A stretch of DNA of 64,000 nucleotides from Thunnus maccoyii. Its lineage: Eukaryota; Chordata; Actinopteri; Scombriformes; Scombridae. Where the stretch lies: the NCBI RefSeq assembly GCF_910596095.1, contig NC_056538.1, positions 20,012,501-20,076,500 on the forward strand, in the 5' to 3' direction. Shown piece after piece: positions 33,212-46,711 of this stretch (within the stretch, counting starts at the first letter, position 1; every line of letters begins with the position of its first letter). The notes beneath the pieces are model-generated. The model made no database searches. It was not told the DNA's origin and saw nothing but the letters and a program-made list of their open reading frames with translations. The position numbers and the translations under genes are program-made.

Positions 33212-34774
33212 CAGTTGTGTTCAAAATAATAGCAGTCCCACTGTTAGAGTTTCAACTTCTACACTGAAAGTAAGTTTCTAGAACGTTTAGTAAAGGTATA
33301 GAAAACCAACAGACCCAACAGGCATGACGTGCATGCTGCTGATTCTGTGAAACTGAATCGTTTACTGAAAGGGGCGTGTTCAAAAAAAAAAGCAGTGCCG
33401 AGTTCAATTAGTGAGGTCATTGATTATGTGAAAAAAATAGGTGTTTAACAGGTGGCCCTTATTTAAGGATCAAGGCAACTGACACTGCATATGCTGGCTG
33501 TGCATTTGTGCTTGAAAAACAGAGTAATATGGGTCGTTCAAGACACTGTTCAGAAGAAGAGCGTTCTTTAATTAAGAAATTAATAAAAGAGGGGAAAACC
33601 TATAATGAAGTGCAGAAAATGATAGGCTGTTCAGCTAAAATGATATCAAACGCTTTAAAATGGCAGCCAAAACCAGAAAGGCGAGGAAGAAAAAGAAAAA
33701 CAACTATTGGAATGGATCGGAGAATAACCAAAATGGCAAAGGCTCAGCCAATGATCAGCTCCAGGAGGATCAAAGAAGATCTAAGATTGCCTGTGAGTAC
33801 TGTAACAATCAGACGACGTCTATGTGAAGCCAAGCTACCAGCAAGAAGCCCCCGCAGAGTCCCATTGTTAAAAAAAATACATGTGCTGAAGCGGTTACAA
33901 TTTGCCAAAGTACACACTGACTGGCCTAAAAAGAAATGGCGTAATATTTTGTGGACTGATGAGAGTAAGATTGTTCTTTTTGGGTCTAAGGGCCACAGAC
34001 AGTTTGTCAGACGTCCTGCAAACATTGAATTCAAGCCACAGTACACAGTGAAGACGGTGAAGCATGGTGGTGCAAGCATCATGATATGGGGATGTTTCTC
34101 GTACTATGGTGTTGGTCCTATTTATCGCATACCAGGGATCATGGATCAGTTTGTGTACATCAGAATACTGGAAGAAGTCATGTTGCCATATGCTGAAGAG
34201 GAAATGCCCTTGAAATGGATGTTTCAACAAGACAACGACCCCAAACACACCAGCAAGCGAGCAAAATCATGGTTCCAGACAAACAGAATTCAAGTAATGG
34301 AGTGGCCAGCACAATCCCCGGACCTTAATCCCATAGAAAACTTGTGGGCTGACATAAAAAATTCTGTTCATGAGGCAAAACCAAGAAATGCAGAGGAATT
34401 GTGGAACGTAGTACAATTGTCCTGGGCTGCAATACCTGTTGACCGGTGCCAGAAGTTGGTCGACTCCATGTACCACAGATGTGAAGCAGTTATCAGAAAC
34501 CGTGGTTATGCAACTAAATATTAGTTTATGATTCTCAGGAAAGTTGAATCTTCAAGCATTTCTTAGTTTATACAGTACATTTTTGAGTTTGTAAAGAAAG
34601 ATGTCAACACTGCTATTTTTTTGAACATTATATTTCTTGACTTTCTGTAAAATATTATCAAATTCAATGACTTTTTCCAATTTTCTCTAATTTTCATTAA
34701 AATACAATTTATTTGAAGCATTTTGAGGTTTACTCACCTTTTTAAACACACTACTATTATTATGAACATAACTG
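33212..34774 (+). mobile_element. Complete Tc1-like transposon with IR/DR ends
   Basis: The outer termini are CAGTTGTGTTCAAAATAATA (from 33212) and TATTATTATGAACATAACTG (to 34774), both flanked by TA (33210-33211 and 34775-34776), the Tc1/mariner target site. Inner copies of the same motif occur at about 33376-33399 (GTGTTCAAAAAAAAAAGCAG) and 34609-34628 (CACTGCTATTTTTTTGAACA). Each end thus carries two repeats, as in the IR/DR subclass. The 1.56-kb length and a single intact transposase ORF indicate a recent insertion. Confidence 0.9.
33529..34524 (+). CDS. Tc1-like DD34E transposase, intact
   Basis: This uninterrupted ORF has 331 residues from ATG 33529 ([13 protein letters not shown]). 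The N-terminal third has paired helix-turn-helix regions separated by a basic GRKRK segment (AT-hook/NLS-like; GRPR in relatives). The catalytic domain has Asp144 in WTDESK, Asp235 in [10 protein letters not shown] and Glu270 in [11 protein letters not shown]. The spacing between the second Asp and the Glu is 34 residues, the Tc1 signature. The length is within the usual range (about 340) and no stop or frameshift is seen. It would cut and paste the flanking element 33212-34774. Whether it is active or expressed cannot be told from sequence. Confidence 0.92.
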   Translation: MGRSRHCSEEERSLIKKLIKEGKTYNEVQKMIGCSAKMISNALKWQPKPERRGRKRKTTIGMDRRITKMAKAQPMISSRRIKEDLRLPVSTVTIRRRLCEAKLPARSPRRVPLLKKIHVLKRLQFAKVHTDWPKKKWRNILWTDESKIVLFGSKGHRQFVRRPANIEFKPQYTVKTVKHGGASIMIWGCFSYYGVGPIYRIPGIMDQFVYIRILEEVMLPYAEEEMPLKWMFQQDNDPKHTSKRAKSWFQTNRIQVMEWPAQSPDLNPIENLWADIKNSVHEAKPRNAEELWNVVQLSWAAIPVDRCQKLVDSMYHRCEAVIRNRGYATKY

Positions 34775-35329
34775 TATATGAGAGATCAATTGTATTTTAG
34801 AGGATGTTTAAAAAGCAGAAACAACCAGTAATTGCTGTAATACAAGTCTGCATTTAACGGCAGAGGACTGTAGGGTTTGGTGATATGACTGTATGTACTG
34901 TGAGACAACATATGGTTTGTAATATGTGTTTTTATGTTTACTTTTGAGCATTTTTGTCCTTAGTTGAACAGTGACTTTGGATCACATCATTAACTGGACC
35001 ACCAGGACCGACTGGATTTTTGTATGTTTTTTGCATAAACACAATGAAGCACTTTGACTTGTCAGAATTTATTTATTTGATTTATCAGCCAAAAAAAGCA
35101 GAATTCTTGTTAAGTTATTTTATCTATAAACAATGCGTCAACTGATTTCCCAGTCATTTCCGATATGTATTGATATTACACACACTAATATTAGCTACTC
35201 CTACAGGACTGCACAGTGCCAGCCTAACATTTACTAAAATATGTGTGATTTATCAGTAAGTTCTTGTGAAATAGCTGTGATTGCCTGACATAGTGGGTGT
35301 TACTCAAGTGAAAGCTCCTGTTCGATGGC

Positions 35330-35400
35330 AATTCATTGCAACTTTTTGTAAGCAATGCGAGTCATTGAAACTTTTTGTAAGCAACGCAACTGAAAGTCAT
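35330..35400. repeat. Short tandem duplication
   Basis: CATTGCAACTTTTTGTAAGC and CATTGAAACTTTTTGTAAGC are direct near-identical units of about 32 bases. Confidence 0.7.
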
Positions 35401-35505
35401 TCTTTCCCTTTCTGAAGACACAGAGTTGAGGTTAAAAACTATACAAACCTCCTGACGAACCCACCTTCTCTCATCATTTCTATATTTAATCATTTCTTAC
35501 CACAG

Positions 35506-38379
35506 AGGGCTCATCCAGTCAGCTCAGTATTCCCCTGAGTCTCCACAAACCGACAGACGAATTATCGTCAATCAGCAGGTACACGCCTACAGCCTGCAGT
35601 TCACACCTCATTATGTAGAGAAAAAACGTTACACAGACCAATATATTAATGCTTCATAAGATTACTATCAGAAAATAATTAACAATTAATCTGTCAGTAG
35701 AGTGATTGGTGCGACAAAGTTCAAGTACAATTTCATAAACCTGCTGGATATCATCACATTCATGGTCATAGAGTTGCTGCAGTTTTTTTTACCAGCATTC
35801 ACTTGGATGCAGCCTGGACAGAGTCAAGTATTAAAGTGACTTGTTCTCGGACAAACTGTCCTTTTTCTGCCCTTTTTCTGCACAGAATCTTCACATGAAC
35901 AGTCACATGGAAATAATCCTTTAAATAACGAAGATGTGGCTCAAGTTGTCTTTGACCACAGTTATTGATCTCATGGAAAACTCACTTGATTTCCATGGAG
36001 CTGGAATTACATGATCATAAACTCATAATAAGTATAGTTATATAACAACTATAACTAAAAAGTTAGGCATTTTAGGAGATGTGCTCATTCTTCTTCATGC
36101 TGAGAGTTGAGAACACTGATACCACACTGAGCTATGAGACTGGTATCGACCTTGTCATCTAACTCTGAGCAAGAAAGCTTATTTCCCAATATATCAAACT
36201 ATTCCTAGATATGTATGTGGACACCACTGTCCTTCAGAGGAAAGGCTAATTTTATATACAGATAAACCTGAAAGAAAATCCTGAAGTGTGCAATACTTCC
36301 TGTTGCCGTTGACAAAGGCCAGCTGCAGCTGAATCACTGAAAATAAACCCAGAGAGGATGACCCCATGTTAAAGCTTATAGTGTGGACATGTCCAGACGT
36401 GTCCTCGCAGCAGGATATCGTGGTATCATTTCACAGGAAATGATGTGTTTATCTCTTGTGTGTGCACTAGATCAAAGCCCTTGGAAAACAGCCCGGTGTG
36501 GAGTTTCCCGGTGGCTGTGAGCCATATGTGTTTAAGTACAAGTCAACGGTGACGGGCACGTCCAGAAAAGGTAACACCTGCTCCATCCTGAAACACTACC
36601 ACCATTCATGAAGTAACCAGGCGCACAGATGGACGACGGAGAATGTTAAATGCTGAAAAGACTTGTGTGTCATCATATTGTTCGATAGCTCTGCTACCAT
36701 TGTTTGTTTACTGCTCGGTAAAAACAGGTTTGTTGGTGTGATTATAGATAAAAATGCAGTGATGATGACAAGAACCAAAACATTTAATCACTTGACAGCA
36801 GCAGTGGAAATTAACTAAGTCTATTAACTCAAATACTGTACTTAAGTACAATTTTGAGGTACATTTCAGGGCGAAATATTGTACTTTCTACTCCACTACA
36901 TTTATAGTTACTTTTCAGATGAAGATCTGACAGAATGCATAGTATAACAAGCTTTTAAAATACAACAGATTGTTAAAGATGAAACCAGTGGTTTCCAACC
37001 TTTTTGGCTTTTGACGTCTTGCAGTGTTTAGTCAGGGTCACATTTCAGATGTCTATGAGTTGTTAACAGCTCCACCAAAGATTGATTTTTCCTTCTAAAC
37101 TTCTCCCATGGTTTCATTTAAGCAACTGTTCAAGTGATCCAATGTTTCACCAAAAATCAAAGATAAGGGAAAAAAATTACAAAAACTAAAAGCAGAACTT
37201 TGTTTTTTCTTCTTTCCTCTACTACTAATCATTTCACGACCCCTCATATTTATCTGGTGACCCTTTAGACGGGCCGGACCCTTAGGTTGGGAAATACTGG
37301 ACTAATCCAATAATATATCAGTCAGAGTGAAACAAGTACTTTTACTTTAATACTTTAAGCACTTTTGGCTGCTAATACTTGTGCTTTGCTTAAGTAGGAT
37401 TTTTTATGCAGGACTTTTACTTGTAATGGAGTATTTTTACATTAGTGTATTGGTACTTTTACTTAAGTAAAGGATCTGAATACTTCTTCCACCAGAGAAA
37501 TAATCAGCAACTATTTTGATAATATAGGTCATTTAGTAAGCAGAAATGTCATTCACTGGATACAGCTTCTCACATGTGAGGATTTGCTAGTTTTTGTCTG
37601 TTTTATATCATTTTAAAGTGTATATATTTGGAATTTGGACTGTTGGTCAGACAAAACAAGCACTTTGAAGATGTCCTTTTAGGGTCTTGGAACTTGTGAC
37701 GGACATTTTTCTCTACTTCCTGAAATTTTATAGACTTACTTCATGGATTGACTAAGAAATAATAGTTTAATCAAAAGTCATTAAAACAACTTTATTTGAA
37801 AGTTGGTGAGAGTAAATACACCATGAAGAGAAATGGGGCGTTGAGCGTTGGTGTTAATTTTCCCATATGTCTCAATATGTAAAATTTCCTAAAGGGGTAT
37901 TACAAGTTTCCCAATACACATTACAAAACAGTGTCTGACTCAGCAGAGGCCACACAAACTGAACTATTATGAAGAGGAAAGAAGAAATGGAGAATTTTTC
38001 TCAGCCAGGATTACTGTAAGAAATGATGGCCAAGTTTTTGAGAGGAAAAAAGGCATTGTTGCTCATGCAAGGTCAAGACACTGTGACTAAGCGAACTACA
38101 AGGTGTCCAATAACCACAAACAAGGAAGGAGCCTGGAGCGTTTCTCTCCAATTTGTTGGGCAAACAAGTCATTCAAGATTCTCTTGTGAGTTTTCAGATG
38201 TGAAAAGTACTAAACCATCTACATGCCAAGTTTCATTGTTTTTATAAGTGATAGTGCAGGTTAGGAATGTGTGTAGGCGGGTCACATTAAAAAGCGTCCC
38301 TTTAGTCACTCTGCAATCTTGCTTCTTTTGACGTCCAACAGGTCGTAACAAAAGCAGAAGTCAGTACCAGGTAAAATAA
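35506..38379 (+). CDS. Unrecognised gene, three 3' exons (partial)
   Basis: Three exons on the + strand keep one frame through consensus junctions: 35506-35578 (acceptor TTACCACAG, donor GTACAC), 36471-36570 (acceptor TGCACTAG, donor GTAACA) and 38342-38379 (acceptor CCAACAG, stop TAA). They encode at least 69 residues, including SAQYSPESPQTDRRIIVN, ALGKQPGVEFPGGCEPYVF and a basic tail SRKGRNKSRSQYQVK. The first exon needs two bases from an upstream exon that I did not find, so the gene is 5'-incomplete. The middle exon has codon-like composition, and the other frames contain stops. I do not recognise the family. It converges on relb, whose 3' end lies about 40-1000 bases further on. It could be a small host gene or the remnant of one. 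Confidence 0.5.
36055..36205. repeat. Family C fragment
   Basis: GGCATTTTAGGAGATGTGCT and CATCTAACTCTGAGCAAGAA blocks, shared with the fragment at 39285-39320. Confidence 0.45.
36805..37500. repeat. Family B copy with nested family D insert
   Basis: Starts TACTGTACTTAAGTACAATT and ends ACTTCTTCCACCAG, with AGTGGTTTCCAACCTTTTTG...TTGGGAAATACTGG nested at 36985-37310. Confidence 0.7.
37495..37795. repeat. Teleost repeat family A
   Basis: ATCAGCAACTATTTTGATAA, TTGGTCAGACAAAACAAGCA and CCTGAAATTTTATAGACTTA blocks. Confidence 0.6.
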
Positions 38380-38412
38380 TAACGTGACAAAAATAACTTG
38401 GACTGACATTGA

Positions 38413-39414
38413 CATTTTATTTTTTATTTTTGACATATTTACACCACAGTGCTACAGCGAGGGGGCAGAGCTGTGACAAGCAGCGAGACGAGATCTGCTT
38501 GCTTAGCACAAGAGTGAAACTGCAGAACAAAGGGAACTGACACACACAGCACTATGGCTACAAGAAGGACTGGTTTCTATTGCATTTAAGTTGATTAAAT
38601 ATTAAACACTAATAACACACAAGAGCAAAGGTGAAACTACTCAGATTAAAACTACTTGAGATTTTTTTTTTTGTTTTAAAAACTATAATCCATTAACTAC
38701 TGCTGACAACTTCTAGTAGGGAGTCAGGTCGTCTTCCCAGAATCACACTGAAGCAAACAAAACAAGCCTACAGTACGTTACTGCCATTTTAGTTTTACTT
38801 CACAAATGATTTACTATAATACACAGCACTTTATGGAGGGTTACAGACTGTTTCTTGGTTGAAGTTCATCAGTTCTCTTTTAAAGCTACATGATGAATGT
38901 GAGTCACCTTCTAATGATCTGTAAGCCTTAAGATTAATGCTAGCAGCATTTACGGGCAAATAGTAAGGAATGTTAACCCGCTCCTGTTTGCTAAAGCCTT
39001 GACCAGCAAGGCTGTCAGACAAAGATATTGGGGATTGACACAACTCTCATGTCTGTATGGTAAATATGACACTGGCACCAGCGTCCAAAGGCAACAAAAT
39101 CCACCTACCAGCACCTCTAAAGCTTGCTAATTAACAATATCTTGTTTGTTCCATTGTATAAAAACCCAAGTGTTTGCTTGCTGTTGTTGTTTTACAGGGA
39201 GTCATGTGCCAGACTATTTCTTGGTTGAAATCAGTGACAACAAGTCACTGCTCCAGGTTGCAGCTTCATATTTAGCATACAGACATGAGAGTGATATCAT
39301 CTAATTGTCAGCAAGAAAGTGGAAAAAAGCGCACGTCTCACACTGTCAAACTGTTCCTTTCATGTGGACAGAAAGAGTGCGTAACTGTGCTACATGATCC
39401 TGACCATCACGTCC
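38413..39414 (-). other. relb: Probable relb 3' UTR
   Basis: On the minus strand, about 1 kb after the relb stop, AATAAAAAATAAAATGT (plus-strand 38412-38428) offers AATAAA signals. The tract includes a family C fragment near 39060-39300. The exact cleavage site is not determined. Confidence 0.5.
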
Positions 39415-42400
39415 TCATAGCTCCTCTTCCGTCTTCACGTGGACCACGTTGGAGGGGCAGTCCTGTGGCTCTGACTGTGGCTGAGTCTGGTTCTCAGTGA
39501 CAAGCCTGTTGAACTGCACGTCGCTGAAATGGGAAAAGTCCGGCTGGTACACACCAAAGTTCTGGTTTAAGTTCACATCCATGTTGGCAAACGAGGAGTT
39601 GAGGTCGGCCCCCAGCTCAAAGCCGGTGGGCATCGACGAGGTGAAGTTCGGGTCGGAAAACATTTCCCATAATGCAGGCATTTCTATCAACTGATTAAGG
39701 AGGTCATCAGTGCTCATGTTAGGGTCCTGGGGCTCGTTGTAACACATTTCCCCCAAAGCGGAGGCCGTAGTCGGGGCAGCACAGAGCCTCTCGTCTGGCA
39801 TCATGGTTTGAGCCTGCGGGAAGTGGAAGGGCTGCTCTGCTGCAGGTGCTCTCTCTGCTGCACGAGAAGAAAAGGATTGTGTTACTGAGGAAATAAATAC
39901 ATGTCACATATATGATGAGAAGTCCGTTATCAGGTAATGGACTTGGATCATGACATGCAATTTTTTTGTTAAAAAAAATGATTTAAAGATTATTTCAATA
40001 CTTTTGTGCATCATAAGGGATGTGCTTTGCAATTTTGATGATGGTGTAAGAACAAAATGTATGTTTGCATGGCAAGAAAATCCATGTAACATGCAAGATA
40101 TTGACATTAATATACAGTAGAAACATCGCTGTAACTGTTCATTGTGACTGTACCTTTCTGTACAGTTTATACTTTGCTTAAAACCTGGAACATTATAACT
40201 GGTTTATAACGGCACTTCATCGCTGTCCATACAAGTTATTTATGGAAAAAGATTTTCTCCTCTTAGACCTTTTTCACGGCAGACATTTTGAAGCACAAGT
40301 ACAACTGATAATGTTAATGACGGCTCTGTTCAATTCACAGGCACAATAACTGGTGTATAATACAACCATAATTAATGTTATTATTTACACTTATGCATTT
40401 CCTGTATGACAACTCAATGTTTGTTGTAAAAAGAAGGCCTGTTAATACATGCAGTCATTGCATCAGTTTACCTCCTAACTGCCTAAACACATACCAGCAA
40501 AAGTAAAAAAAGAAGACAGTGAATGAAAGAAAGGTAAAGAGGTCCAAGCCTCACCTGTGGCACAAGGTTTGTCTCTAAAGCTGATGTCCGACTTTATCTT
40601 TCTCTTCCGCTTCACCTCATATGGATCTGAGATTGTAAAAGTTCAGAAATATTTAAATTAACTTCTTGTTATGGTTCATAGCCTTAAAATTATTAGCTGT
40701 AATTATTCTTTACATTTAATAACATGTACATTTCAGTCATTTAGCAGACACTGTCATCAAGAGTGATGACAGGCTCAGAGCTACAGTCGAGTCCTGACTC
40801 ACCTGGGTTGTGTGGCAGGTACGTGAAGGGGACCGGCTCGCTTGTCATCTGGTCTGAGAGACGACGCAGGTAGACGTTGACATCGACCTCCTCTGTGATG
40901 TCCTGGTCCTGGTAGGGAGGAGTCTTGAACACAATGGCGATCTGTCGGTGCACATCTGTCTGGGCAAACTCTCCGTTTGCTTTCCACTGCCCTCGTCGGA
41001 AAATGATCTCTATGTCATCTGTGGATCAGCAACAACACAGAAAGTCGCTGTGATCAAGACGCAATCATAAATTGCCGAAGCTGATGAGAGAATAAAGAAT
41101 TATTTTTCTATCCTAATTTCAATTTTGAATGACAAGTTCAAGTGTTGTCGAATGTACCTGCCGTTTATATCTTAATTTATTATAGCCATACCAAATATTG
41201 TGTCAACTTTCACAGAATGCAACAGCGAGGAAATCACATTTCAACATCTGAGCTTATGGATAAAACAAGATTTGCTCTTTAAATGGGTGGACAAAATAAC
41301 AGAAACACCTTTTCTACAGAAAGCCTGACGAAAATACCAAATAGCTGAAGCTCAAAATTATTTTTGTCGCACCAGACAGCAACTACTGGAAATCACAGTC
41401 ACAATTGTTGAGCAGTGGTTGCCTAAAGGTTAGAGAAGTGAGCTTGGCCCTCCCTCATTACTACCACTGAGGTGCCCCTGAGCAACTTGACTACTAGTTT
41501 TGCAAAATAACAAGTTTTACAAATGAGTTTTCAAGCGCAGCACAAAAAAAAGTTAAAGCTGTGGAAAGAGCCAAAAGAGTTGGTAATTTATTGCTCTCAA
41601 ACAGCAAGAATATAAAAAGGACATATGATGCGCAAAACACAGGAAATCAGCCTCAGCAAAGACAAACAACAAGCAGTCAATGACTAAAACTCCCTTGTGA
41701 TATCTGCACTGATAAAAATAACATTACAAACAAAAGTCAACAGAAACTAAACAAAATTTTCTGTTTCCTGAAAAAATCCAGCCCACAGTGACTCAAGAAA
41801 TCATTTGATGTTGGCTGTAAAGTAGCTGACTGACCTTCCTTCACTGAGTCTACAACATGAATCCTTCCTACACTTGACTTTGCCAGTTAACAATACACAG
41901 TAAAAATACCCCAAATCCAATAAAGCCAGTTTCTAAATACAGCTGAGATTAAAGAGAGACCATTAAAAGTTTTGTGTCTAGTTTTATATGCAAAATACCT
42001 AATTTTATTAATCCTTAAAAAGATTTGGAAGTTTAGACGTCTTGAATAATTCTCAGCCAGATGTTTCCTAGACGTAAATCCTGTAAAGATGTACTCAACT
42101 TTCTGAAGCTTCCTTTGTTCACCCTCTGTATATTTTCTACACGGGCAGCAGAACAGACACAAATAAAACTCCACCGACTGATGTTTTATCTCTCTCACCT
42201 TTCTGTACTTTGTCACATAACATGTAGATCTCTGTCTTGCCAATGCAGGAACCTCTGTTCTGGTTCAAACAGCTGATCTTCAGCTGTGATGTAGTTGTGG
42301 CCTCTGTGAAAGACATACAAGCAAACATGTGAGAATCAGGAAATACATCAACATATTTCTACTGTACTGTGGTCTACAGTCGTTAAGCGTGTGTGTGTGT

Positions 42401-44512
42401 TTGTGAGTCTTACTCTTGTCGTAGATCGGGTTGGACACCACTGGGTTGAGACAGTCTTTCCTGCCGTCCTCCCAGTCCAGCTCACACTGGAAACACAGAC
42501 GCACCACATTCATGTCCATGTCTTCAATGCCCTTTGAGTGACCAGCTGAGGGACAAAAAGACACAAAATTATGATGTCTGCCATGAGGAGTCACAACAAA
42601 CTGCATCATCCATTGTTATTAGACAGATCAATATATAGAAAAAAATTAAGCAATATAAACATTGTTGACGTGTGTGTGTCTCGTCCTACTTTGAAAAGGG
42701 TCGATATTCTGGCTTCTTCTCTTCTGAAGTGAAACGTCCAGCTCTTTCCTCCTCACACACTGGATACCGAGGTTAGAGAAGCTGTTGAAACACATTTTTG
42801 TCAGTACGATGATATGAGATGATCAGGAATACATGTTCAGTGGTGGAATAAAGAGAAAGACGAAGAGAAAAAAGAAAAGAGGAAATGTATTTTCTAAAAA
42901 AAAAAAAAAAAAAAAAAAATGTGACAAGAGATAAAAACAGTATGTGCACCTGTGACGTCGGTTGCTGTGAGGGTTCATTGTCACCATGCAGATTCCCGAA
43001 CCGTTCGGGCAGTCTTTACCCACGAGGCAGTGGGGGTGAGGCCGATGTGGAGGATCCTTGGTCACCAAGGAAACGGTGACTGTGACCTTCTTTATGTGGT
43101 CGATGGGACCCTGAATCTGAAAGAGAGAAAACAGGACAGGAGGGTTAAAGAGAAGTTTACAAGGCAACAGTGAACATATCACACGTGATGTAGGCCTAAA
43201 TTATGTTGCAGCACACTCTAAGCATGTCTTTTTTCTGATATATATTTATATACACAGAGAACAAAGAAAAAGAAATGCAAAAATGAGAACATTTGACATT
43301 CAAAATATTAAAATATGCAAAAGATTCTGCCTGAGGAAGAGCAGCAAGTTTTAAACACATTGCAAACTGTTGATCCAAGCCTTTTGTGTGTTCTTCATGT
43401 TATTAAGTGCCATTATTTGTGCATATATTTAGCATAGTAATATTTCTCACGTCTCCTTTTTACTGTGTATTATCATTGACACGTTTGGGAAGCCTTTTTC
43501 AACCATTTCCTTAATAGATAACAATCATTTCAGGAGCAGCATTTTTAAAAACTCCAGTGTCAGAGGTACCAATTTCATCAAGAGGAATAAAAAGTCGGGA
43601 AAAGGCAAACCTGTCAAAATGAATACCATTATATTAACTTGATCTTAAGCAAGAGTTCACTAAATAACTGCATTCAAATTACACAAAAAGTAGAACATCA
43701 ACATCTCTGCAACTCTCGATTGTCTTCTTCAATGTGTGAAAGTGGTTACATAAGGTGAAGATGAGTGTGTAAGAATGTTTGTTAGTGGGTGGGGCGGGGA
43801 TAAACCGCCCGTCTTTGACCACACTTGAGCTTGGATTTGTGGGGACTTTCTGATTGACTCTTTCAACCCACATCCTTCCAGCTCCACCCTTTTACACCAC
43901 TCGACATAGGGGGTTCAAGTGTGCACACCACATACGATCAAACAGTTAGTAAAAACCCCATTTCAGGTCCAAGACGAAAACTGAATTTAACTGTATAGAG
44001 TCTGACGTGATTATCTCTACCTCAATCGCAGGCTGAGTCTTGTTGGTTTCTGTGCCGGACGCCCCCAGGATGCTGCCGGCTGACCGTCCCTCACACTCAT
44101 AGCGAAATCTCATGCCTCTTTCTTTGGGCTCTTCCACCACCACCAGTTTGGGCTTCTCCAGAACCCGCTCCAGCATATCCGTCTCACCCTGGCCTTGAGA
44201 GGAGACGCCACCGGAGTTCCTGGAGGCCAGCAAACACGAGGAGCCACGACCGCGGCGAGGGGAGCTGGCATGAGAGGAGGCTCCTCGGGAAGGATGAGCC
44301 ATTTCCCTGGGAGTGCACGTCTGCTGCGGCAGCTGGGGGAAGGTGCACGTTGGCTGTGGGGGAAAAAAACATAACAAATTGACATTATTTAACCTTTATT
44401 TAACCAGGTAGAGACCTGGCCAAGACAGACGCAGAAAAAGTTGCAAACAAAACAAAACAAAAAGCTAAAATAGACGAGTTTACAATGGTCTTGAATTCTA
44501 CCAAAAATAGTT

Positions 44513-44572
<60 letters not shown>

Positions 44573-46652
44573 ATTTAGAGCTGCAATGATTAGTCAATTA
44601 ATCAATTAGTCAATCAACAGAAAATTCATCAGCAACTATTTTGATAAGTGATTCATCGTTTTGAGACATTTTCTTTAGGAAATTCTGTGATTCCAGCTTC
44701 TACAGTGTTATTTCTGGTATATTTAGTCTTCTATGATAATAAACTGACTATCGTTGGGGTTGGTTGGGACAAAACAAAACATTTGAGGACGTCATCTTGG
44801 GGTTTGAGAAACAGTTATGAACATTTTTTACCGTTTTCTGACATTTTATAGACCAAACGATTTATCGATTTATCGTGAAAATAATCATCAGATTAATTGA
44901 TAATGAATAATAATGATTAGTTGCAGCCCTGATTTATTTTGTTTTGTAGACAGAGCAGAAAACATGAAGACTTTCTTTCTCGTCTCTGCCCATATATCTT
45001 CTGATCTGGGATGAACTCTGGGAAATAAATTTGAGAATGGCTTTAGAAATAAAAACATACCAATTACTCATTTGTCGTATGGACACAGATGGTCAACCAA
45101 CTCTGGAATACAAAGTACAATGATGTGTGAGTAGTTTTAGGTTTTGATAAACAGAGTCCAAAACCACAACAAATCACCATAATCAAGAACTGGTATAAAA
45201 ATGTGGCATTAGGGCTGCAACTAAGGATTATTTTCATTATCAATTAATCACTTTGTCTATAAAATGACTGAAAATAGTGAAAATGCCTGTTATATTTTCC
45301 AAGAGTCCAAGGTGACATCTTTAAACATCTTATTTTGTCTGAGCAACAGTCCAAAACCCAAAGATATCCTGTTGACTATCATGTATGACAAAGAAAAGCA
45401 CAAAATCATCACATTTGAGAAGCTAAAAGCAACAAATATATCACCATATTTGCTTAAAAATGACTAAAACAATGATTCAATAACCAAAATAGTTGCTGAT
45501 TAATTGTCTGTCGACTGATTAATCGACTAATCATTGCAGCTCGTGATGGCAGCGACCAGCCTTCACCTCCCTTCAACAGAGAAAACAGGACTTGTGTCTG
45601 AAATTTAAAAAAAAACTAACTACATGCTGCTCAAAACAAGGACGTAAATCAAACTCGATGTTTGTAACAGGTAACAACAACCTGAGCTGTAACGTCCACA
45701 ATGTCGATAGAATTCCTCTTAACATGAGAAACCAACATCAACTTAGTTTTATCTGAGCTGAGCGTAAGTTTGAGTTGAATAAGCTGCCAAATATTAGAAG
45801 TATTTTACAGGAAGCCAGATGTCTGTCATCTACTGAAGCTGCATCATAGCTACAGCTACATACATGTGCTTTCTATCAGCAGATGGAGTTAAACTCATGC
45901 TGTCTGACTCCTCCTCTTGCATTCTGGTGTCTTATTTGTTCCGTTACACCACAGACCACCAGCTTTTCCGCTCCCACTCACACACACACACACACGGTTT
46001 GATACTTCTCTCTCTCTCTCACTCTCTGGGCGCTGCTTTTACTTTCTCTCTCTGCTACGCTGCCTGTCATCAGTATGTGTGAAGTTAGGCCTCGGATGGC
46101 CTGAATTGTGGTGTAAAAGAAAGCAGAAAATCACAAGCTACGTGTAAACATCACGAAACACACGGAAGTTTTAATGATCTATCTTTAGCATGAAGTCAGA
46201 TAAATAATCAAACCTGCAGGGGGACAAAGAAGTAAAGAAGTTGATCCCTTTTGCCACCGGTGAAGCAGTAAAAGCTGAGAGCTCAGTAAAGCGTTGCTGC
46301 AGAGATGCCTCTGAATGAGATCATGTTTCACTATATCCTGTCGAGCCACAGATGTCTGTTGTCAAAGTGATGGTGCGTGTCAGTGTGTGTGCCAGCGAGC
46401 GTGTTAGCCGGGGCATACCTGTTAGCCTTAAAAACACTGAAGCTAAACAAAAGGCTTGGCAGAGTCAGAGCCAGCGAACAGGAAATAGGAAGTCAGCTCA
46501 ACCTGATGTGGATCGACCAATCGGAGGAGCGGCGCAGGGTGAAGAATGCGACCTTTCACCCCCGGTGGGTTTGGCTAGTAAACAGAAAGGATGGCAAACT
46601 GAAAGTGGGAGTCAGATTACAGTTTCTCCAAGTCGTCCACAGCCACTCCTCC

Positions 46653-46711
<59 letters not shown>

